The notes under the pieces are model-generated. The model was not told where the DNA came from. It worked only from the letters and a program-made list of their open reading frames with translations, and made no database searches. Positions 1 to 10,396 of a stretch of 64,000 bases of DNA are shown piece after piece. The number at the start of each line of letters is the position of its first letter. Position 1 is the first letter of the stretch. The translations under genes and the position numbers were made by a program. Origin of the DNA: Streptomyces sp. B21-105 (GTDB lineage Bacteria > Actinomycetota > Actinomycetes > Streptomycetales > Streptomycetaceae); contig NZ_JARUMJ010000001.1 in assembly GCF_036898465.1 (NCBI RefSeq), forward strand, positions 1,922,001-1,986,000, written 5' to 3'.

Positions 1-400
1 CGCCGGTGATCTCGTCCCCGGCCATGACGGCGTGCTGCACCGGAGCGGCGCCACGCCAGGCGGGCAGCAGCGAGAAGTGCAGGTTGACCCATCCCCGCGC
101 CGGGATGTCCAGCGCCACCCGGGGCAGCAACGCCCCGTAGGCCACGACCGGGCAGCAGTCGGGCGCGATCTGCCGCAACCGGTCCAGGAACTCCGGATCC
201 CGCGGCTTGACGGGCTTCAGCACCTCGATGCCTGCCTCCTCGGCCCGCTGGGCCACGGGCGAGGCGACCAGCCTGCGTCCCCGCCCGGACGGCGCGTCGG
301 GCCGCGTGACGACAGCGGCCACCTCGTGCCGCCCGGAGGCGATGAGAGCGTCCAGGGCGGGAACGGCGACCTCGGGGGTACCGGCGAAGACGAGCTTCAT
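1..400 (-). CDS. fmt: Methionyl-tRNA formyltransferase, N-terminal part (runs off the left edge)
   Basis: This enzyme transfers a formyl group from 10-formyltetrahydrofolate to initiator Met-tRNA in the cytoplasm. About 133 N-terminal codons are visible. They begin with [16 protein letters not shown], the typical Fmt start, and reach the formyltransferase core [15 protein letters not shown], which carries the conserved Asn, His and SLLP residues. The ATG at 398-400 is preceded by a weak GAGAGG about 12 bases upstream. The C-terminal half, including the tRNA-binding OB domain, lies outside the window. It is divergent from the small plus-strand gene at 623. Confidence 0.95.
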   Translation of the reverse strand, partial: MKLVFAGTPEVAVPALDALIASGRHEVAAVVTRPDAPSGRGRRLVASPVAQRAEEAGIEVLKPVKPRDPEFLDRLRQIAPDCCPVVAYGALLPRVALDIPARGWVNLHFSLLPAWRGAAPVQHAVMAGDEITG

Positions 401-582
401 GAGTGGGCGGTGCCTCTCGAGAGGACGAACGACGGGCAACGCACAAGTTTATGCCGCCCACGAAACCCCAGGACCCGCCCGGCCGACCACCCCGCCCACT
501 CCCCAGCGGGGGGGCGTACGCATATGCCCATACGCCCCCACACCGTGACCAGCGGAGCGAACCCGCGTTGGTCAAGAAAGAG

Positions 583-1171
<589 letters not shown>

Positions 1172-1520
1172 CGCCCGCACCTCCCCCACCCCACCCACCT
1201 GCCCTCTCGGCCCCTCCGAGAGGGCAGTCGCACACCACCGCCACCGACCCCGCTTGCCGCTCCACCACCGCTTCGACGCCGCCACCACACCCACGCCGCC
1301 GCACCCCATCACTCCCCCGGCACCCTCACCGGATCGGCCCCGCACCCCGCACCAGCGCCACATCGACGCCGTCACCGGCCCCTCTCCCCGCTCTCGGGAC
1401 ACCGCGCCCCATCGCGCTGCCCCCGACGCCGCAGGCCACGCGGCCTCGGCTCGCGCCACTCCGGCGGGACGCATCGCCGTCGCGTCTCCCTCCCGTCTCT
1501 CCCCCTCCCCTCGCTCCCCC
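1172..1520. other. 349-base non-coding gap between convergent genes
   Basis: The gap lies between the stop of the HTH-like gene and the stop of priA. It holds one strong hairpin (1199-1227) and otherwise C-rich, low-complexity sequence with long pyrimidine runs around 1240-1520. I see no gene, promoter or repeat family in it. Confidence 0.7.
1199..1227. terminator. Hairpin ending the HTH-like gene
   Basis: A perfect 12-bp inverted repeat (CTGCCCTCTCGG, five-base loop, then its complement) starts 28 bases after the stop at 1171. There is no T-run, as is usual for Streptomyces terminators. Confidence 0.65.
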
Positions 1521-3713
1521 TCACCCGATGTCCGGCGGATCGATCCGTACCCGCACGGCCTCTTCCGCGCCCCGCCCGGAACGCCCCGCTCCGCCCGTCC
1601 GGGCCATCCTTGCCGCCTGCGCCGCCTTCAACGCGGCCGCCAGAGCGGCTCCACTGCCCGGCGGCACCCGGATCAGCGCCCGCTCCCACTGCTCCCCGGG
1701 CGGCGGCGCCCCCGGACGGCGGGGCCGCCCCGCGGGTGCGGCCGGAACCGGGACCGGCCCCAGCACCTCCGCCTGGCCGGGCAGGTCGACCGCGGCGAGG
1801 AACGCGGTCACCGCCTCCGACGTCCCCGACACCGCCGCCATCCGCGACACCGGCGGGAAACCCAGCTCGGCCCGCTCGGCGAGCTCCCGCACCGCGTGTC
1901 CCACGGGATCCCAGCGCACCAGCGCCTGCACCGGCCGCAACGTCGGCTCTGCCACGACGACCACCGTCCCCCCTCCGCCCTGCGGCCGCACCAGGGCGGC
2001 GGCGGCGATCCAGCGGCGCAGCGCGTCCTCCCCGGCCCGCAGGTCGGGCCGACCCAGCATGGCCCAGCCGTCCAGCAGCAGGGCCGCCGTGTACCCGCCC
2101 TCGGCGACCGGCTCGGCACCGGGGGTGGACACCACGAGCGCAGGCGCCCCCGGCACGGTGTCCAGCACATGCTCACGCCCCGATGTGCGCACCGGAACGG
2201 CGGGGAACGCCCTCCCCAGCTCCTCCGCCGTCCGCCGCGCGCCCACGACCTGGGCCCGCAGCCGGAACGAGCCGCACTCGGGACAGTGCCAGGCGCCCTC
2301 CTCGCGCCCGCACCAGCCGCACCACAGCGCGCCGCCCACGCCGCCGCCGTCCCGCGCCTCGAGCGGTCCAGAACAGTGCCGGCACCTGGCGGCGGCCCGG
2401 CACTGCGCACAGGCCATCCGCGGCACGTACCCGCGTCGGGGCACCTGGACGAGTACCGGCCCGTCCTTCAGACCCTCCCGAACCGCCTGCCAGGCAAGGG
2501 TGGGCAGCCGGGCGGCCCGGGCCGCCTCGTCCCGGGCGAGATCCTGGTCGCCCACGGTCCGCACCAGCGGGGCGGTGCGGCGCACCTGCTCCCTGGTGGC
2601 GACCAGCGGCCGGGCCCACCCGCTCTCTACGAGTTGAGCGCCCTCCACGGTGCAGCTCCAGCCCCCCATCAGGAAGCCGCACCGGTCCTGAGCCGCCCTC
2701 AGCAACAGCACCTCCCGCGCATGGGGCTGCGGCGCGTGCAGCTCGCTGTGGCTGTCGTCCCCGTCGTCCCACAGGGCGAGCAGGCCGAGGTCCTGGACCG
2801 GCGCGAACATCGCGGCGCGGGTCCCGACGACCGCCCGCACGGACCCGCGCCGCACGGCGAGCCACTCCCGGTACCGCTTCTCGGGACCGGCGTCCGCGGT
2901 GAGCAGCGCGTGCCGCCCCTCCCCGAGCGAGGCCGTCAGCGCCGCGTCGACCCGGGCGGCCGCCCGCCCGTCGGGGACGACGACCAGCGCGCCGCGCCCC
3001 GAGGCGAGCGTCGCGGCGACCGCCCGCGCCAGCTCATCGCTCCACTCGGGCCCGGGCAGCGCGTTCCACACTGCGCGCGGAGATCCGCCGGAAGCCAGGG
3101 ACTCGAGAAACGCGCCCCCTCGCTCGTACCGCTCCCAGGAGCCGGGGGCCGGGGGTGCGGGCGGCGGCAACGGCGCGGGGGACGGCCGCTGCTCGGCCCG
3201 GGCGTTGCGCGGCGGGACGGCGAGCTGCAGCACGTCGGCCAGGCTCCCGGCGTACCGGTCGGCGACGGCCCGCGCCAGCCCCAGCAGCTCCTGGCTCAGC
3301 ACCCGCTCCGGCGACACCACCTGGGCGAGCGCCGCGAGCGGCCCGGAGTAGTCGGACGCGGCACGCCGCTCGATGAGGAACCCGTCGATGAGGCCCCCGC
3401 CCTCGCGGCGGCCCTCCCGCACCCGCCCGCGCCCCGCGCCGAAGCGGACCCGCACCCGCACCCCCGGCTGTGCGTCGGCGTCGAGTTCGGCCGGCACCGC
3501 ATAGTCGAAGTACCGGTCCAGATGCAGCACGCCCTTGTCGACGAGCACCCGAGCGACCGGCAACTCCTCGGCGAGCGCGGCACCCCGCCAGGTCCGGGGC
3601 TTGGCCCGCGGCGCCTTGGCCTGCCGGACGCTCTCCCGGATCAGCGCGAGCTGCTCCGGCGGCGCGCCCTCCCCGGCCGCACCACCGCCCCCCTGCCCGT
3701 TCTCGCTGCTCAC
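1521..3713 (-). CDS. priA: PriA-family primosomal protein N', helicase motifs lost
   Basis: PriA loads the replisome at stalled forks. This 730-residue product has the N-terminal 3'-DNA-binding domain (about residues 45-150, LHLDRYFDYAVP) and a paired-Cys zinc region near 415-470, seen as CAQC, CRHC, CGWC and CPEC. The helicase core does not carry ATPase signatures. Where a GxTGSGKT loop is expected the sequence reads ALPGPEWSDELARAV, and the DEEH box is replaced by WDDGDDSH. This matches what is known of actinobacterial PriA, which is annotated as lacking detectable helicase motifs, so it is probably a DNA-structure and primosome scaffold. I chose GTG 3711-3713 because the upstream 36 codons are low-complexity and atypical. 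The ribosome site is weak, so the exact start is uncertain. Confidence 0.88.
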   Translation of the reverse strand: MSSENGQGGGGAAGEGAPPEQLALIRESVRQAKAPRAKPRTWRGAALAEELPVARVLVDKGVLHLDRYFDYAVPAELDADAQPGVRVRVRFGAGRGRVREGRREGGGLIDGFLIERRAASDYSGPLAALAQVVSPERVLSQELLGLARAVADRYAGSLADVLQLAVPPRNARAEQRPSPAPLPPPAPPAPGSWERYERGGAFLESLASGGSPRAVWNALPGPEWSDELARAVAATLASGRGALVVVPDGRAAARVDAALTASLGEGRHALLTADAGPEKRYREWLAVRRGSVRAVVGTRAAMFAPVQDLGLLALWDDGDDSHSELHAPQPHAREVLLLRAAQDRCGFLMGGWSCTVEGAQLVESGWARPLVATREQVRRTAPLVRTVGDQDLARDEAARAARLPTLAWQAVREGLKDGPVLVQVPRRGYVPRMACAQCRAAARCRHCSGPLEARDGGGVGGALWCGWCGREEGAWHCPECGSFRLRAQVVGARRTAEELGRAFPAVPVRTSGREHVLDTVPGAPALVVSTPGAEPVAEGGYTAALLLDGWAMLGRPDLRAGEDALRRWIAAAALVRPQGGGGTVVVVAEPTLRPVQALVRWDPVGHAVRELAERAELGFPPVSRMAAVSGTSEAVTAFLAAVDLPGQAEVLGPVPVPAAPAGRPRRPGAPPPGEQWERALIRVPPGSGAALAAALKAAQAARMARTGGAGRSGRGAEEAVRVRIDPPDIG

Positions 3714-3936
3714 ACCTGCATTCTTACCAAACCCCACTGACAACCGAGGGCGCCCGAAGGCGCCCCGAAGTCGCCCTCCCGAGGTCAAGCCGGCCGCAGC
3801 ACAGGTCCTGCCCGGTTTCACCGCACGCCCAAAGCCGGTAGCCGTGGCCTTCGCACCGGAAGATCACCAGCCTGGGGAGACCCCGGCCCCGGCCGCGAGC
3901 CGTTTTCCGCCTCTGACGCCGTCTCCCGGGACGCGT

Positions 3937-3971
3937 CGAGGCCCGGCGCTCCACAGGAGAGCCGGGCCTCG
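3937..3971 (-). terminator. metK terminator hairpin
   Basis: An 11-bp perfect inverted repeat (CGAGGCCCGGC with its complement, 13-base loop) starts 24 bases downstream of the metK stop on the minus strand and separates metK from priA. Confidence 0.65.
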
Positions 3972-3994
3972 CGGGTCGCTGGTGCGACCGAGTG

Positions 3995-5203
3995 CTACAG
4001 ACCGGCGGCCTCACGCAGCGCGTCGACGCGGTCCGTGCGCTCCCAGGTGAAGTCGGGCAGCTCACGGCCGAAGTGGCCGTACGCGGCGGTCTGGGCGTAG
4101 ATCGGGCGCAGCAGGTCGAGATCGCGGATGATCGCGGCCGGACGGAGGTCGAAGACGTCGTCGATGGCCTTCTCGATCTTCTCGACGTCGATCTTCGCCG
4201 TGCCGAAGGTCTCGACGAACAGGCCGACCGGCTCGGCCTTGCCGATCGCGTAGGCGACCTGGACCTCGCAGCGGGCCGCGAGACCCGCCGCGACCACGTT
4301 CTTCGCGACCCAGCGCATCGCGTACGCGGCCGAGCGGTCGACCTTGGACGGGTCCTTGCCGGAGAAGGCGCCGCCGCCGTGGCGGGCGAAGCCGCCGTAG
4401 GTGTCGATGATGATCTTGCGGCCGGTGAGGCCGGCGTCGCCCATCGGGCCGCCGATCTCGAAGCGTCCGGTGGGGTTCACCAGCAGGCGGTAGTTCTCGG
4501 TGTCGAGCTTGATGCCCTCGTCGAGGAGCGCCTTCAGCTCCGGCTCCACGACGAACTCGCGGATGTCGGGGGCCAGCAGCGAGTCCAGGTCGATGTCGGA
4601 CGCGTGCTGCGAGGAGACGACGACGGTGTCCAGACGGACCGCCTTGTCACCGTCGTACTCGATGGTGACCTGGGTCTTGCCGTCGGGGCGCAGGTAGGGG
4701 ATGGTCCCGTTCTTGCGTACGTCCGACAGGCGCTTCGACAGGCGGTGGGCGAGGAAGATCGGCAGCGGCATCAGGGTCGGCGTCTCGTCGGAGGCGTAGC
4801 CGAACATCAGGCCCTGGTCGCCGGCGCCCTGGCGGTCCAGCTCGTCCTCGTCGCCTTCGACGCGGGTCTCGTACGCCGTGTCGACGCCCTGGGCGATGTC
4901 CGCGGACTGCGCGCCGATGGACACCGAGACGCCGCAGGAGGCGCCGTCGAAGCCCTTCTTGGAGGAGTCGTATCCGATCTCGAGGATCTTGTCGCGCACG
5001 AGCTGGGGGATCGGCGCGTAGGCCTTGGTGGTGACCTCGCCGGCCACGTGCACCAGACCGGTCGTGATCAGGGTCTCGACGGCGACCCGGGAGGCCGGGT
5101 CCTCACGCAGCAGGGCGTCGAGGATGGTGTCGCTGATCTGGTCAGCGATCTTGTCGGGGTGACCCTCGGTCACAGACTCCGAAGTGAACAGGCGACGGGA
5201 CAC
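3995..5203 (-). CDS. metK: S-adenosylmethionine synthase
   Basis: The enzyme makes S-adenosylmethionine from methionine and ATP in the cytosol. The 402-residue length is normal for the family. Visible signatures are the N-terminal [17 protein letters not shown] (ATP and Mg binding), [12 protein letters not shown] and the loop [20 protein letters not shown]. The start is GTG at 5201-5203, with AGGGAG about four bases upstream of it. It sits alone between coaBC and priA, with a 238-base upstream gap and a hairpin downstream. I looked for a SAM-responsive riboswitch in the leader and saw none. In Streptomyces, SAM level is known to influence antibiotic production. Confidence 0.98.
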   Translation of the reverse strand: MSRRLFTSESVTEGHPDKIADQISDTILDALLREDPASRVAVETLITTGLVHVAGEVTTKAYAPIPQLVRDKILEIGYDSSKKGFDGASCGVSVSIGAQSADIAQGVDTAYETRVEGDEDELDRQGAGDQGLMFGYASDETPTLMPLPIFLAHRLSKRLSDVRKNGTIPYLRPDGKTQVTIEYDGDKAVRLDTVVVSSQHASDIDLDSLLAPDIREFVVEPELKALLDEGIKLDTENYRLLVNPTGRFEIGGPMGDAGLTGRKIIIDTYGGFARHGGGAFSGKDPSKVDRSAAYAMRWVAKNVVAAGLAARCEVQVAYAIGKAEPVGLFVETFGTAKIDVEKIEKAIDDVFDLRPAAIIRDLDLLRPIYAQTAAYGHFGRELPDFTWERTDRVDALREAAGL

Positions 5204-5441
5204 AACGCTCCCTGGGGTTGCAGCGGCTGCTGGCTGATCATTGGCGGACGCGACAGGAGCTGCGCCCGGCGTCGTCCGAGAACAGTTTATCGGTCCTGCC
5301 CCGCCACGGGTCCATCCGTCTCGCCTCTCGGGAGCGCTGTGACCTGCGACACGGCATTCTGCCGAATGCCCGCCGCCCTTGGCCAGGGGACGCGTAGCCG
5401 AATCCGGCCGGGCCGGACGTGACCGCGAACGCGCCGGACGG

Positions 5442-6644
5442 TCAGCTCAGGCGCTGTGCCACCAGGTCCCACACGATGTCGGCCAGGGCCTCCTTCGGCC
5501 CGTGGGCCACGGGGGTTTCACTGCCGTCGGCCCCCAGCACGACGGCCTCGTTCTCCTCGGAGCCGAACGTCCTGCGCTCCCCCACCTCGTTCACCACGAG
5601 CAGGTCGCAGCCTTTGCGCCGCAGCTTCGTCCGGCCGTTCGCCAGGACGTCGTCGGTCTCGGCGGCGAAGCCGACAACCACCTGGTTGGGGCGCGCCCGG
5701 TCGGCGGACAGCTCCGCGAGGATGTCCGGATTTCGCACCAGGACGACGGGGTCGGGCTCCTGACCGTCCTTCTTCTTGATCTTGCCGGCCGCGTAGTTCT
5801 GCGGCCGGAAGTCGGCCACCGCGGCGGCCATGACGACCGCGTCGGCGTCGGCCGCGGCCTTCAGGACCGCCTCCCGCAGCTGCACGGCCGTGCCGACCGG
5901 GACCACGTCGACCCCCGCGGGATCGGCCAGATGGGCGTTGGCCGCTATGAGCGTGACGCGGGCGCCGCGAGCGGCGGCGGTGCGGGCCAGGGCGTATCCC
6001 TGCTTGCCGGAGGAGCGGTTGCCGAGGAAGCGGACCGGGTCGAGGGGCTCGCGGGTGCCGCCGGCGCTGATCACGACGTGCCGGCCGGCCAGATCGGGCT
6101 CCTGCACCCCTCGGGCCAGCACCCGGCGGCAGACCTCGAAGATCTCTGCCGGGTCGGGCAGCCGGCCCTTGCCGGTGTCGACGCCGGTGAGGCGTCCGAC
6201 TGCCGGCTCGATCACGAGGGCGCCCCGGCGGCGCAGGGTCGCCACGTTCTCCTGGGTGGCCGGGTGCTCCCACATCTCGGTGTGCATCGCGGGCGCGAAG
6301 ACGACCGGGCAGCGGGCGGTGAGGAGGGTGTTGGTGAGGAGGTCGTCGGCGAGGCCGTGCGCGGCCTTGGCGAGCACGTCCGCCGTGGCGGGGGCGACGA
6401 CCACCAGGTCGGCGTGCTGGCCGATGCGGACGTGCGGCACCTCGTGGACGTCGTCCCAGACCTCCGTGGAGACGGGGTGGCCGGAGAGGGCGGACCAGGT
6501 GGCGGCGCCGACGAAGTGCAGCGCGGAGGCGGTGGGCACGACCCGCACGTCATGGCCCGACTCCGTCAGTCTGCGCAGCAGCTCGCAGGTCTTGTACGCG
6601 GCGATGCCGCCGCTGACCCCCAGAACGACCTTCGGCTTGTCCAC
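5442..6644 (-). CDS. coaBC: Bifunctional phosphopantothenoylcysteine decarboxylase/synthetase
   Basis: CoaBC carries out two steps of coenzyme A synthesis: CTP-dependent ligation of cysteine to 4'-phosphopantothenate, then FMN-dependent decarboxylation. The 400-residue product has the flavoprotein CoaC domain first, with [10 protein letters not shown] at the N-terminus, the active-site His in HVRIGQHAD near residue 71, and the PxM motif as PAMHTEMW. The CoaB domain follows from about residue 185, with RSSGKQG and the KIKKK lysines. The GTG at 6642-6644 follows GGGGAG with good spacing. The PxMN Asn of E. coli is His here, and the flap cysteine (E. coli ACGD) is not present. I recall the same in mycobacterial CoaBC, so this is an actinobacterial subtype, not a broken gene. 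Confidence 0.96.
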   Translation of the reverse strand: MDKPKVVLGVSGGIAAYKTCELLRRLTESGHDVRVVPTASALHFVGAATWSALSGHPVSTEVWDDVHEVPHVRIGQHADLVVVAPATADVLAKAAHGLADDLLTNTLLTARCPVVFAPAMHTEMWEHPATQENVATLRRRGALVIEPAVGRLTGVDTGKGRLPDPAEIFEVCRRVLARGVQEPDLAGRHVVISAGGTREPLDPVRFLGNRSSGKQGYALARTAAARGARVTLIAANAHLADPAGVDVVPVGTAVQLREAVLKAAADADAVVMAAAVADFRPQNYAAGKIKKKDGQEPDPVVLVRNPDILAELSADRARPNQVVVGFAAETDDVLANGRTKLRRKGCDLLVVNEVGERRTFGSEENEAVVLGADGSETPVAHGPKEALADIVWDLVAQRLS

Positions 6645-6709
6645 CGTTTCTCCCCGGACCTCGGCGTGCGTACGCCGCGGCTCCCGGCGTACGGGTCCAT
6701 CACACACCA

Positions 6710-6738
6710 CAGGCCCGGCAGTCGCGCTGCCGGGCCTG
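6710..6738 (-). terminator. rpoZ terminator hairpin
   Basis: A perfect 12-bp inverted repeat (CAGGCCCGGCAG, five-base loop, complement) lies 28 bases after the rpoZ stop and just before coaBC. Confidence 0.65.
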
Positions 6739-6766
6739 GGGAAAAACCCACGGTGAGCCGAAAATA

Positions 6767-7039
6767 CTACTGCGCAGGGCCCTCGACGGCCTCGGACGTC
6801 AGCAGACCGGCGTTGATCTCGCGGAGGGCGATCGACAGCGGCTTCTCGTGGACGTGGGTGTCGACGAGCGGACCGACGTACTCGAGGAGGCCCTCGCCGA
6901 GCTGCGAGTAGTACGCGTTGATCTGGCGCGCCCGCTTGGCCGCGTAGATCACGAGGCTGTACTTCGAGTCGGTGGCCTCGAGGAGCTCGTCGATCGGCGG
7001 GTTGATGATGCCCTCGGGCGCGGAGATGGAAGAGGACAC
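6767..7039 (-). CDS. rpoZ: RNA polymerase omega subunit
   Basis: Omega assists folding and assembly of the beta' subunit of RNA polymerase. The 90-residue product has the omega core [20 protein letters not shown] followed by [14 protein letters not shown], and then the actinobacterial tail [17 protein letters not shown]. The GTG at 7037-7039 has GGAAGG six bases upstream. It follows gmk after a 51-base gap that contains an AT-rich inverted repeat with a T-run, and it is closed by the hairpin at 6710-6738. In Streptomyces, loss of omega is known to impair development and antibiotic production. Confidence 0.96.
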   Translation of the reverse strand: MSSSISAPEGIINPPIDELLEATDSKYSLVIYAAKRARQINAYYSQLGEGLLEYVGPLVDTHVHEKPLSIALREINAGLLTSEAVEGPAQ

Positions 7040-7073
7040 GCTCTACCTTCCGATGGATGGGAAAAATAGGTCA

Positions 7074-7093
7074 TGATCACAGATTCGTGATCA
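7074..7093 (-). repeat. Inverted repeat between gmk and rpoZ
   Basis: TGATCAC and GTGATCA (7 bp, six-base loop) overlap the gmk stop codon. On the minus strand the repeat is followed within ten bases by five T residues. That makes it a plausible weak terminator or attenuator inside the gmk-rpoZ unit. It is unusually AT-rich for this window. Confidence 0.5.
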
Positions 7094-7684
7094 CACAACA
7101 TCCATCAAGGCTAGCAGCTCGCGCGCCACGTCCTCGACGGAGGTGTTGACCAGGGTCACGTCGAACTCCGGCTCGGCCGCGAGTTCGATCTTCGCCGCAT
7201 CCAGGCGGCGCTCGATCACCTCGGGCGGTTCGGTGCCCCGCCCGGTGAGCCTGCGCACCAGCTCGTCCCAGGAGGGAGGGGCCAGGAACACCAGCCGGGC
7301 CTCGGCCATGGACTCGCGGACCTGCCGCGCGCCCTGGAGGTCGATCTCCAGGAGCACCGGCTCGCCCGACTCCAGGCGCTCCAGCACGGCGGCGCGCGGA
7401 GTTCCATAGCGGTTGCCGGCGAACTCGGCCCACTCCAGCAGCTCGCCGTTGGCGATCAGCTTGTCCATCTCGTCGTCGGTGACGAAGAAGTAGTGGACGC
7501 CGTGCCGTTCGCCGGGCCGGGGCTTGCGGGTCGTCGCCGACACCGAGAGCCAGACCTCGGGGTGTTCCTTGCGCATATGCGCGACGACCGTGCTCTTGCC
7601 GACCCCTGAGGGGCCGGAGAGCACGGTCAGCCGCGGACGTGCGTCCGGGGGTTCGGGGGTCGTCCCCCGGAGGTTTACTGCCAT
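7091..7684 (-). CDS. gmk: Guanylate kinase
   Basis: The enzyme phosphorylates GMP to GDP with ATP. The 197-residue product has the P-loop GPSGVGKST, the GMP-binding segment [19 protein letters not shown] and the lid region [17 protein letters not shown]. The first 18 residues are variable, and their codons form a GC-rich hairpin (7644-7671). The ATG at 7682-7684 is preceded by GGA about eleven bases upstream, so initiation may be weak or structured. It is followed by rpoZ, and the sIHF gene lies 60 bases upstream. Known links of guanylate kinase and omega to the (p)ppGpp response give the pairing some logic. Confidence 0.96.
   Translation of the reverse strand: MAVNLRGTTPEPPDARPRLTVLSGPSGVGKSTVVAHMRKEHPEVWLSVSATTRKPRPGERHGVHYFFVTDDEMDKLIANGELLEWAEFAGNRYGTPRAAVLERLESGEPVLLEIDLQGARQVRESMAEARLVFLAPPSWDELVRRLTGRGTEPPEVIERRLDAAKIELAAEPEFDVTLVNTSVEDVARELLALMDVV
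7644..7671 (-). repeat. GC-rich hairpin inside the first codons of gmk
   Basis: TCCGGGGG and its complement CCCCCGGA flank a G-rich loop that offers an alternative pairing. The element spans about codons 5-14 of gmk and resembles G/C hairpins often scattered in Streptomyces intergenic DNA. Confidence 0.45.
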
Positions 7685-7744
7685 GCAGCGATTATTCCAG
7701 CAATCCCGGAGTGCCCGGGACTCCCTTCCGGCAGGACCCTGGGA

Positions 7745-8068
7745 TCAGGAGCCGGTGCTGCCGAACTCACGCTCCAGGGAAGCGATCTGGTTGGAGCCGA
7801 GGCCGCGCACGCGGCGACTCTCGGAGATGCCGAGCCGCTCCATGATCTGCTTGGCGCGGACTTTGCCCACGCCCGGGAGCGACTCCAGGAGGGCGGAGAC
7901 CTTCATCTTGCCGATGACGTCGTTTTCCTGACCCTGCTTGATGACCTCATGAAGGGAGGCGCCGGAGTGCTTCAGTCGATTCTTGACCTCGGCCCGCTCC
8001 CGGCGAGCCGCGGCGGCCTTTTCGAGCGCGGCTGCGCGCTGTTCGGGGGTAAGGGGCGGAAGAGCCAC
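7745..8068 (-). CDS. sihF: Integration host factor-like nucleoid protein sIHF
   Basis: sIHF is the actinobacterial nucleoid-associated protein, homologous to mycobacterial mIHF. It binds duplex DNA without sequence specificity and affects topology and sporulation. The 107-residue product begins VALPPLTPEQRAA. It has a long N-terminal helix rich in Ala, Arg and Glu, then a helix-two-turn-helix LLESLPGVGKVRAKQIME that contacts DNA. The C-terminus ISESRRVRGLGSNQ is strongly conserved. I chose GTG 8066-8068 because GAGG lies about ten bases upstream and the length equals the known family length; an upstream-extended reading adds 21 atypical residues. Confidence 0.96.
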   Translation of the reverse strand: MALPPLTPEQRAAALEKAAAARRERAEVKNRLKHSGASLHEVIKQGQENDVIGKMKVSALLESLPGVGKVRAKQIMERLGISESRRVRGLGSNQIASLEREFGSTGS

Positions 8069-8391
8069 GCCTACGTCACCTCGGATGTCGAACTGTCGGA
8101 TACGGACCGGTGAGGAACCTAGTGGCCCCACACCTGGTGAGATACGAGCAACACGCGCTGCCCGTTCACTCTCCGTCGGAGACTAGCGGCCAACTCCGCC
8201 AGAGTCAGCGAGAACAGAGGAAAAGTCCTGGTCAGCCTCCACAGGGCCGGACATTTGAGACAAACTGCCCCGGATTTGAGGATGTATCCAGACTCAAGTC
8301 GCCCCCGAGCCGCCCCACCGAACCCCCGGTCGGGCGGCCGACACCCCTCGAACGGCGACCGGAAGGGGAGCCGGCAGCGGTCGGGCGGAGG
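8069..8391. other. 323-base gap between the sIHF gene and pyrF
   Basis: This stretch must contain the sIHF promoter (minus strand) and the end of the pyr operon. I see no convincing -35/-10 pair. The only structures are short imperfect repeats near 8330-8375. There is no gene in it. Confidence 0.6.
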
Positions 8392-9234
8392 TCAGGCGGC
8401 GGCCACGGCGGTCCGGACCTCGAACGCGAACCGCTCCACCGCGTCACGCAGAGCGACGATGCCGGGACCACGACGCAACACGCCCCGGCTCACGTTCGGG
8501 ACGACGTTGCGCACCGCGGACCCGAAGACCCGGGGAAGATCGGCCGGCGTCGCCCCCTGGGCGCCGACGCCGGGCGCGAGCAGCGGACCGTTGACGTCCA
8601 GGTCGTACGTGGAGAGGTCGCCCAGCGTGGCCCCGACGACCGCGCCGAAGGAGCCCAGGGGTTCCTCCCCGACGTTCTCGGCGGCCAGGTGCGCCAGCAT
8701 CGTCGCGCCCACGTCGCGCCCGTCGGCCCGCACCGCGTGCTGGACCTCGCCGCCCTCCGGGTTGGAGGTCAGCGCCAGCACGAACAGTCCGGCGCCGCTC
8801 TCCCGGGCCAGCGCCACCGCCGGCGACAGCGATCCGTAGCCGAGATACGGGGAGACGGTGAGGGCGTCGGAGAACAGCGGAGCGTCCTTGTGCAGGAACG
8901 CCTCGGCGTACGCGGCCATGGTCGAGCCGATGTCGCCGCGCTTGGCGTCCATCACGACCAGGGCGCCCGCCGCCCGCGCCTCCTGCACCGTCTTCTCCAG
9001 GACGGCCACCCCGCGCGAGCCGAACCGCTCGAAGAAGGCGCTCTGCGGCTTCAGCAGGGCGACCCGGTCGGCCGTCGCCTCGACGACCGTGCGGCTGAAC
9101 CGCTCCAGACCGGCGACGTCGTCGTTCAGGCCCCACTCGGCGAGCAGGGAGGCGTGCGGGTCGATGCCGACGCACAGCGGACCGCGTTCGTCCATGGCCT
9201 GCCGCAGGCGCGCGCCGAAGGGTTCCATGGTCAT
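8392..9234 (-). CDS. pyrF: Orotidine 5'-phosphate decarboxylase
   Basis: The enzyme catalyses the last step of UMP synthesis, decarboxylation of OMP. The 280-residue length and the motif [17 protein letters not shown] mark the longer family-2 type common in actinobacteria and myxobacteria. The catalytic Lys is in DAKRGD. The ATG at 9232-9234 overlaps the pyrD stop as ATGA and uses a GAGGAAG site inside pyrD, so the two are translationally coupled. It is the last gene of the pyr operon. Confidence 0.96.
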   Translation of the reverse strand: MTMEPFGARLRQAMDERGPLCVGIDPHASLLAEWGLNDDVAGLERFSRTVVEATADRVALLKPQSAFFERFGSRGVAVLEKTVQEARAAGALVVMDAKRGDIGSTMAAYAEAFLHKDAPLFSDALTVSPYLGYGSLSPAVALARESGAGLFVLALTSNPEGGEVQHAVRADGRDVGATMLAHLAAENVGEEPLGSFGAVVGATLGDLSTYDLDVNGPLLAPGVGAQGATPADLPRVFGSAVRNVVPNVSRGVLRRGPGIVALRDAVERFAFEVRTAVAAA

Positions 9235-10337
9235 GCCGTCTTCCTCACGTCGGCGCCGACCGCGTCGGCGAGAGTGGCGTAGGGGCTCGTCCGCAGGCGG
9301 GCGGCGAGACCCTTGTGGATGGCGCGGCCCCAGAAGGGCCCCTCGTAGACGAAGGCGCTGTATCCCTGCACCAGGGTCGCGCCGGCCAGGATGCGCTGCC
9401 AGGCGTCCTCGGCGTTCTCGACGCCGCCGACGCCGACCAGGGTCACGCGGTCGCCCACGCGCGCGTAGAGACGCCGCAGCACCTCCAGGGAGCGGGCCTT
9501 GACGGGCGCTCCGGACAGTCCGCCGGTCTCCTCGACCAGGGAGGGCTCCGACGTCAGGCCGAGGCCCTCGCGGGCGATGGTGGTGTTCGTGGCGATGATC
9601 CCGTCCAGGCCGAGTTCCACTGCCAGGTCGGCGACCGCGTCGACGTCCTCGTCGGCGAGGTCCGGGGCGATCTTCACCAGCAGCGGGACACGGCGCGTGG
9701 CGACCGCACGGTCGGCGGCCTCGCGGACGGCGGTCAGCAGCGGCCGCAGCGCCTCGGTGGCCTGGAGGTTCCGCAGCCCCGGCGTGTTGGGCGAGGACAC
9801 GTTGACGACCAGGTAGTCGGCGTACGGAGCGAGGCGCTCGGCCGACTTCACGTAGTCCGCGACGGCCTTCTCCTCCGGTACGGCCTTGGTCTTGCCGATG
9901 TTGACGCCGACGACGGGCTTGAAGACGGGCGTACGGGAGGCCAGGCGCGCGGCTACGGCCAGCGAGCCGTCGTTGTTGAAGCCCATCCGGTTGATGAGCC
10001 CCCGGTCCCGCACGAGCCGGAACAGCCGCTTCCTGGGGTTGCCGGGCTGCGCCTCGCCGGTGACCGTGCCGATCTCGACGTGGTCGAAGCCCAGCATCGA
10101 CATCCCGTCGATCGCGACGGCGTTCTTGTCGAAGCCGGCCGCGAGCCCGAACGGGCCGTGCATGCGCAGCCCGAAGGCCTCCGTGCGCAGCTCCCGGAAG
10201 CGGGGCGCCAGCGCCGCGGCGAGGAACGTGCGCAGCACCGGCACGCGCGCGGCGAGACGGATCCAGCGGAAGGCCAGGTGGTGGGCGTTCTCGGGGTCCA
10301 TCCGGGTGAAGACCAGACGGAAGAAGAGCTTGTACAT
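9231..10337 (-). CDS. pyrD: Dihydroorotate dehydrogenase (quinone), class 2
   Basis: The enzyme oxidises dihydroorotate to orotate with FMN and passes electrons to quinone at the inner face of the membrane. The 368-residue product has the N-terminal membrane-associating helix typical of class 2 ([20 protein letters not shown]). It then shows [10 protein letters not shown], the catalytic serine region [11 protein letters not shown], and TGGLSGAPV and [11 protein letters not shown] of the FMN site. GAAGGA lies about ten bases before the ATG. It is separated from carB by 100 bases that contain a strong hairpin, and it overlaps pyrF by four bases. Confidence 0.96.
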   Translation of the reverse strand: MYKLFFRLVFTRMDPENAHHLAFRWIRLAARVPVLRTFLAAALAPRFRELRTEAFGLRMHGPFGLAAGFDKNAVAIDGMSMLGFDHVEIGTVTGEAQPGNPRKRLFRLVRDRGLINRMGFNNDGSLAVAARLASRTPVFKPVVGVNIGKTKAVPEEKAVADYVKSAERLAPYADYLVVNVSSPNTPGLRNLQATEALRPLLTAVREAADRAVATRRVPLLVKIAPDLADEDVDAVADLAVELGLDGIIATNTTIAREGLGLTSEPSLVEETGGLSGAPVKARSLEVLRRLYARVGDRVTLVGVGGVENAEDAWQRILAGATLVQGYSAFVYEGPFWGRAIHKGLAARLRTSPYATLADAVGADVRKTA

Positions 10338-10396
10338 GTCTCAGGTGTCCTTCGGAGAGCCTCGTGGAGCGTGGGCCTCGTACCGGGGGGCCTCAT

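Noticed and set aside
5204..5441. A SAM riboswitch before metK
   Set aside because: I found no conserved SAM-I, SAM-II or SAM-IV core in the leader. A covariance-model search would be decisive.
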